Shown: positions 62,056 through 64,000 of the stretch, in pieces
Layout of the letters: the number at the start of each line of letters is the position of its first letter
How positions within the stretch are numbered: the stretch's first letter is position 1
NCBI GenBank assembly: GCA_949289045.1
Contig: CASEMN010000009.1
Span: forward strand, 23,949 to 87,948
DNA length: 64,000 nt
Direction of reading: 5' to 3'
Source: an uncultured Oscillospiraceae bacterium
Lineage (GTDB): Bacteria > Bacillota > Clostridia > Oscillospirales > Acutalibacteraceae
Made by a program: the position numbers and the translations under genes
The notes under the pieces: generated by a model
What the model was told of the DNA's origin: nothing
Seen by the model: only the letters and a program-made list of their open reading frames with translations
Database searches by the model: none

Positions 62056-63075
62056 ATGGCAATTCTTGTAACAGGCGGAGCGGGATATATCGGCTCCCAT
62101 ACCTGCATAGAGCTGCTTAACGCAGGCTATGAGGTAATTATACTTGATAATTTTTACAACAGCAAGCGTGAATCACTTAAAAGAATAAAAGAACTCAGCG
62201 GCAAGGACTTCAAGTTCTATGAGTGCGACATCAGAGACAGAGAGGGACTTTGCAAAATCTTCGAAAACGAGAAGGTTGAAGCGGTTATCCACTTTGCAGG
62301 ACTTAAAGCTGTCGGCGAAAGCTGTGTAAAGCCTCTTGAGTATTATGACAACAATGTAGGCGGAACCGTAACTCTTTGCGAAGTAATGCGTGATTACGGA
62401 GTAAAGAACATGGTTTTCAGTTCCTCCGCAACAGTTTACGGCATGAACAATGTTTCTCCTCTCCGTGAGGACATGCCTGCCGGCGGTACAACAAACCCCT
62501 ACGGTACTACAAAGTACATGATAGAGATTATCCTTCAGGATCTTTGCAAGGCTGACAAGGACTGGAGCGTATGTCTGCTTCGTTACTTCAACCCCATCGG
62601 TGCACACAAGAGCGGCCGTATCGGCGAAGACCCCAACGGAATCCCCAACAACCTTATGCCCTATATTTCACAGGTTGCCATTGGCAAACTTCCTAAGCTG
62701 AGCGTTTACGGCAACGATTATGATACCCACGACGGCACAGGCGTAAGAGATTACATCCATGTTGTTGACCTTGCACTGGGACACGTAAAGGCTGTTGAAA
62801 AAGTAGAAAACTCCAAGGGAGTAAATATCTATAACCTCGGTACAGGCGTAGGTTACAGCGTTCTCGACATAGTAAACGCTTTCGAGAAAGCATCGGGAGT
62901 AAAGATACCCTATGTTATCGCTGACCGACGCCCCGGAGACATCGCAACCTGCTACTCAGACCCCTCAAAGGCTCTCAAAGAGCTTGGATGGAAAGCTGAA
63001 AGAGGAATTGAAGAGATGTGCGAAGATACCTGGCGCTGGCAGAAGAACAATCCCGACGGATATCCCGACGACTAA
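62056..63075 (+). CDS. galE: UDP-glucose 4-epimerase
   Basis: GalE interconverts UDP-glucose and UDP-galactose with bound NAD. The 339-residue extended SDR protein begins [15 protein letters not shown], has SSSATVYG and the catalytic YGTTK (YxxxK), RYFNPIGAH, and [12 protein letters not shown] chose the ATG at 62056 after AAGGGGGT; the longer frame runs through the promoter. It is a single-gene unit with a terminator at 63161-63196. Confidence 0.97.
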   Translation: MAILVTGGAGYIGSHTCIELLNAGYEVIILDNFYNSKRESLKRIKELSGKDFKFYECDIRDREGLCKIFENEKVEAVIHFAGLKAVGESCVKPLEYYDNNVGGTVTLCEVMRDYGVKNMVFSSSATVYGMNNVSPLREDMPAGGTTNPYGTTKYMIEIILQDLCKADKDWSVCLLRYFNPIGAHKSGRIGEDPNGIPNNLMPYISQVAIGKLPKLSVYGNDYDTHDGTGVRDYIHVVDLALGHVKAVEKVENSKGVNIYNLGTGVGYSVLDIVNAFEKASGVKIPYVIADRRPGDIATCYSDPSKALKELGWKAERGIEEMCEDTWRWQKNNPDGYPDD

Positions 63076-63160
63076 TGCCCACTGAGGCTGAGCCAAAGCC
63101 ACATTGGATTTGATCTACACATAAGCCACAAACTAAGTGGCAATAAATATTAATCACTTA

Positions 63161-63196
63161 CCTGCGTTTGAGATTTTCCTCGAACGCAGGTTTTTG
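63161..63196 (+). terminator. Terminator of galE
   Basis: CCTGCGTTTGAG pairs with CTCGAACGCAGG (one G-T pair) and is followed by TTTTTG. Confidence 0.88.
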
Positions 63197-63285
63197 TTTC
63201 CACAAAGTTCAGTAGAAAATTTTATTTTTAGGTTTCTGCTCCTTAATCTTTACTTTGATAAATACGGTCTTTCAGACGCAGGCAC

Positions 63286-63351
63286 TTATACTTTTGTGCA
63301 CTGTATCTTGGTGTGCAGAATATAAGCGGACGTGTCCGCCGCAGGCAGTTA
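63286..63351 (+). repeat. Direct repeat, copy 1 (about 65 bp)
   Basis: The unit beginning TTATACTTTTGTGCACTGTA and ending CGCCGCAGGCAGTTA recurs at 63737-63801 with two substitutions. It contains the internal near-palindrome GCGGACGTGTCCGC. Non-coding by appearance. Confidence 0.9.
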
Positions 63352-63396
63352 TATTTATTTTTTACAATCAGTTGGTGTGCGAATTGGGTGCAGCGT

Positions 63397-63546
63397 CACG
63401 CTGCCTTGCTCACCCGTCAGAAATGAGAGTAGGTAGTGCGGGAGCCTTGCGGCTTTTCGCATTACTCTCAGCTGTTCGGAGAGCGAGGGAACGGAAAAGC
63501 GTTGCTTTTCCGTAAATCGCCGACACTCGCCCTTGGCGGCGATTTA
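63397..63546. repeat. Run of strong inverted repeats in the gene-free region
   Basis: Four consecutive hairpins are visible. GCAGCG pairs with CGCTGC. GAGAGT (63425) pairs with ACTCTC (63469), with inner GCGGGAGCC/GGCTTTTCGC. ACGGAAAAGC pairs with GCTTTTCCGT (63491-63513). TAAATCGCCG pairs with CGGCGATTTA (63513-63546). The last two share one base. No convincing gene covers them. Confidence 0.75.
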
Positions 63547-63613
63547 CCGAGACACTTTCTAAAGGTATTTATACTCAGAGCGAAAACCGTCAAGGCGCAT
63601 AAATGCATTTTTG

Positions 63614-63641
63614 GTACTTTTGTTGCTATGGACAAAAGTAC
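63614..63641. repeat. Inverted repeat
   Basis: GTACTTTTG pairs with CAAAAGTAC around a 10-nt loop. It stands between the hairpin run and the second direct repeat, and resembles palindromic intergenic elements scattered in many clostridial genomes. Confidence 0.7.
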
Positions 63642-63736
63642 ATATTAAAAAGCTTTTTGTTTAATGAGAAGCTTTATTTAAAAGGTTTTGTTTATTACTC
63701 AAACTTTGATATACAAGAAATTTTTAACGCTGGTAT

Positions 63737-63801
63737 TTATACTTTTGTGCACTGTATCTTGGTGTGCGGAATATAAGCGGACGCGTCCGCCGCAGGCAGT
63801 T
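63737..63801 (+). repeat. Direct repeat, copy 2 (about 65 bp)
   Basis: Nearly identical to 63286-63351; the inner palindrome is here perfect (GCGGACGCGTCCGC). Confidence 0.9.
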
Positions 63802-63803
63802 AA

Positions 63804-63836
63804 ACTTTTGTACGCTGTATCTTGGTGTGCGGCTTA
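63804..63836 (+). repeat. Direct repeat, partial copy 3
   Basis: ACTTTTGTACGCTGTATCTT and then GGTGTGCGGCTTATA repeat the first half of the 65-bp unit directly after copy 2. Confidence 0.8.
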
Positions 63837-63904
63837 TATGCAGGTTTAACCTGCCAGGCTCAGCCTGCTAAAAAACCGCCTGAGTAAGGTTAAATCCTAA
63901 ACTG

Positions 63905-64000
63905 ATATGCACCCCAAAAGTTAGACACTTTTGGAGGTGCATATTTTTATGGGAAAAACAGAAAGAAAAAACAAAGTGTATAGTGGCGAATTTAAAATAG
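63905..64000 (+). mobile_element. Left end of an IS3-like insertion sequence, truncated by the window
   Basis: TGCACCCCAAAAGTTAGACA, typical of IS3-family left ends, begins at about 63908. It folds back on ACTTTTGGAGGTGCA to form a hairpin (63905-63944), and a transposase-like reading frame starts at 63949. The right end lies outside the window, so target duplication cannot be checked. Confidence 0.7.
63949..64000 (+). CDS. IS3-family OrfA-like transposase, N-terminal fragment at the edge
   Basis: Only 17 codons are visible (MGKTERKNKVYSGEFKI). The Y-S-x-E-F-K pattern is the usual start of the helix-turn-helix OrfA of IS3 elements. TTGGAGG lies 11-12 nt before the ATG. The gene continues past the right edge. 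Confidence 0.65.
   Translation, partial: MGKTERKNKVYSGEFKI

Noticed and set aside
63255..63648. Short open frames in the region after galE
   Set aside because: They run across strong inverted and direct repeats, lack ribosome binding sites and have arginine/serine-rich, non-protein-like composition.

Overview
The window looks like chromosomal DNA of an anaerobic, monoderm member of the Clostridia, most likely the Oscillospirales/Ruminococcaceae part of the class. This is an inference from gene content: a T-box leader, a MecA-like adaptor, clustered mreBCD/PBP2, Rnf-type membrane subunits, GPH-family transport, glycogen phosphorylase, and AGGAGG-type ribosome binding sites about 5-10 nt before ATG, GTG or TTG starts. 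Base composition is moderately AT-rich and fairly even. There is no phage and no CRISPR array. The only mobile element is the left end of an IS3-like insertion sequence at the right edge.

Layout. 1-3.2 kb: an edge-truncated unknown gene, a PHP-domain phosphoesterase, mnmA, tRNA-Ala(CGC) and two degraded sequences (a possible tRNA remnant and a start-less gene tail). 3.2-5.5 kb: an arsenic/metalloid cluster (arsC, thioredoxin-like protein, arsP-type permease, arsR) with two identical-type palindromic operators. 5.6-10.4 kb: corA, then hisS-aspS behind a T-box whose specifier and discriminator-pairing base both point to tRNA-Asp, then mgsA. 10.5-19.6 kb: cell-shape and division genes (minD-like, mrdA, mreD, mreC, mreB, then maf, dut, a U32 protein and zapA). 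19.9-25.2 kb: glycogen/maltodextrin breakdown (glgP, GH13) and a membrane-bound MerR-type regulator with its own MerR-style promoter. 25.2-27 kb: an AIM24 protein and a secreted endonuclease/exonuclease/phosphatase-fold protein. 27.1-35.4 kb: an arginine biosynthesis cluster read argG-H-C-orf-J-B-D-F, with ArgR-like boxes at its promoter.

35.6-44.7 kb holds a flavin-reductase-like gene, rpe, a mecA-like gene and the most unusual locus. Three genes derived from RnfD, RnfE and RnfA have lost most of the residues that hold redox cofactors, and the RnfE-like protein carries a tail of 48-residue lysine/arginine-rich repeats. They are followed by a membrane-anchored glycosidase-like protein and a tyrosine-phosphatase-like protein. 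44.8-49.7 kb: three tandem paralogous membrane proteins, then rpsO and pnp. 50.2-56.9 kb: a GPH transporter, a leucine-rich-repeat lipoprotein, a UspA-like protein, a multi-spanning membrane protein, an SRPBCC protein, and hisH-hisF without the rest of the his operon. 57.2-63.1 kb: tRNA-Ser(CGA), a DUF6483-like gene, a one-cysteine Bcp peroxiredoxin, an acetyltransferase, a HEAT-like protein, a methyltransferase, rsmA, an HD-domain gene and galE. The last 870 bases have no gene before the IS3 end; they carry direct repeats and a run of strong hairpins.

How the genes work together: the arg cluster supplies the glutamate-to-arginine route by the cyclic acetyl pathway (ArgJ present). mreBCD with PBP2, zapA and the minD-like gene cover elongation and division. 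glgP and the GH13 enzyme would jointly degrade stored or imported alpha-glucans. The ars genes form a self-regulated metalloid response. All calls are from reading the sequence; no database search was run.
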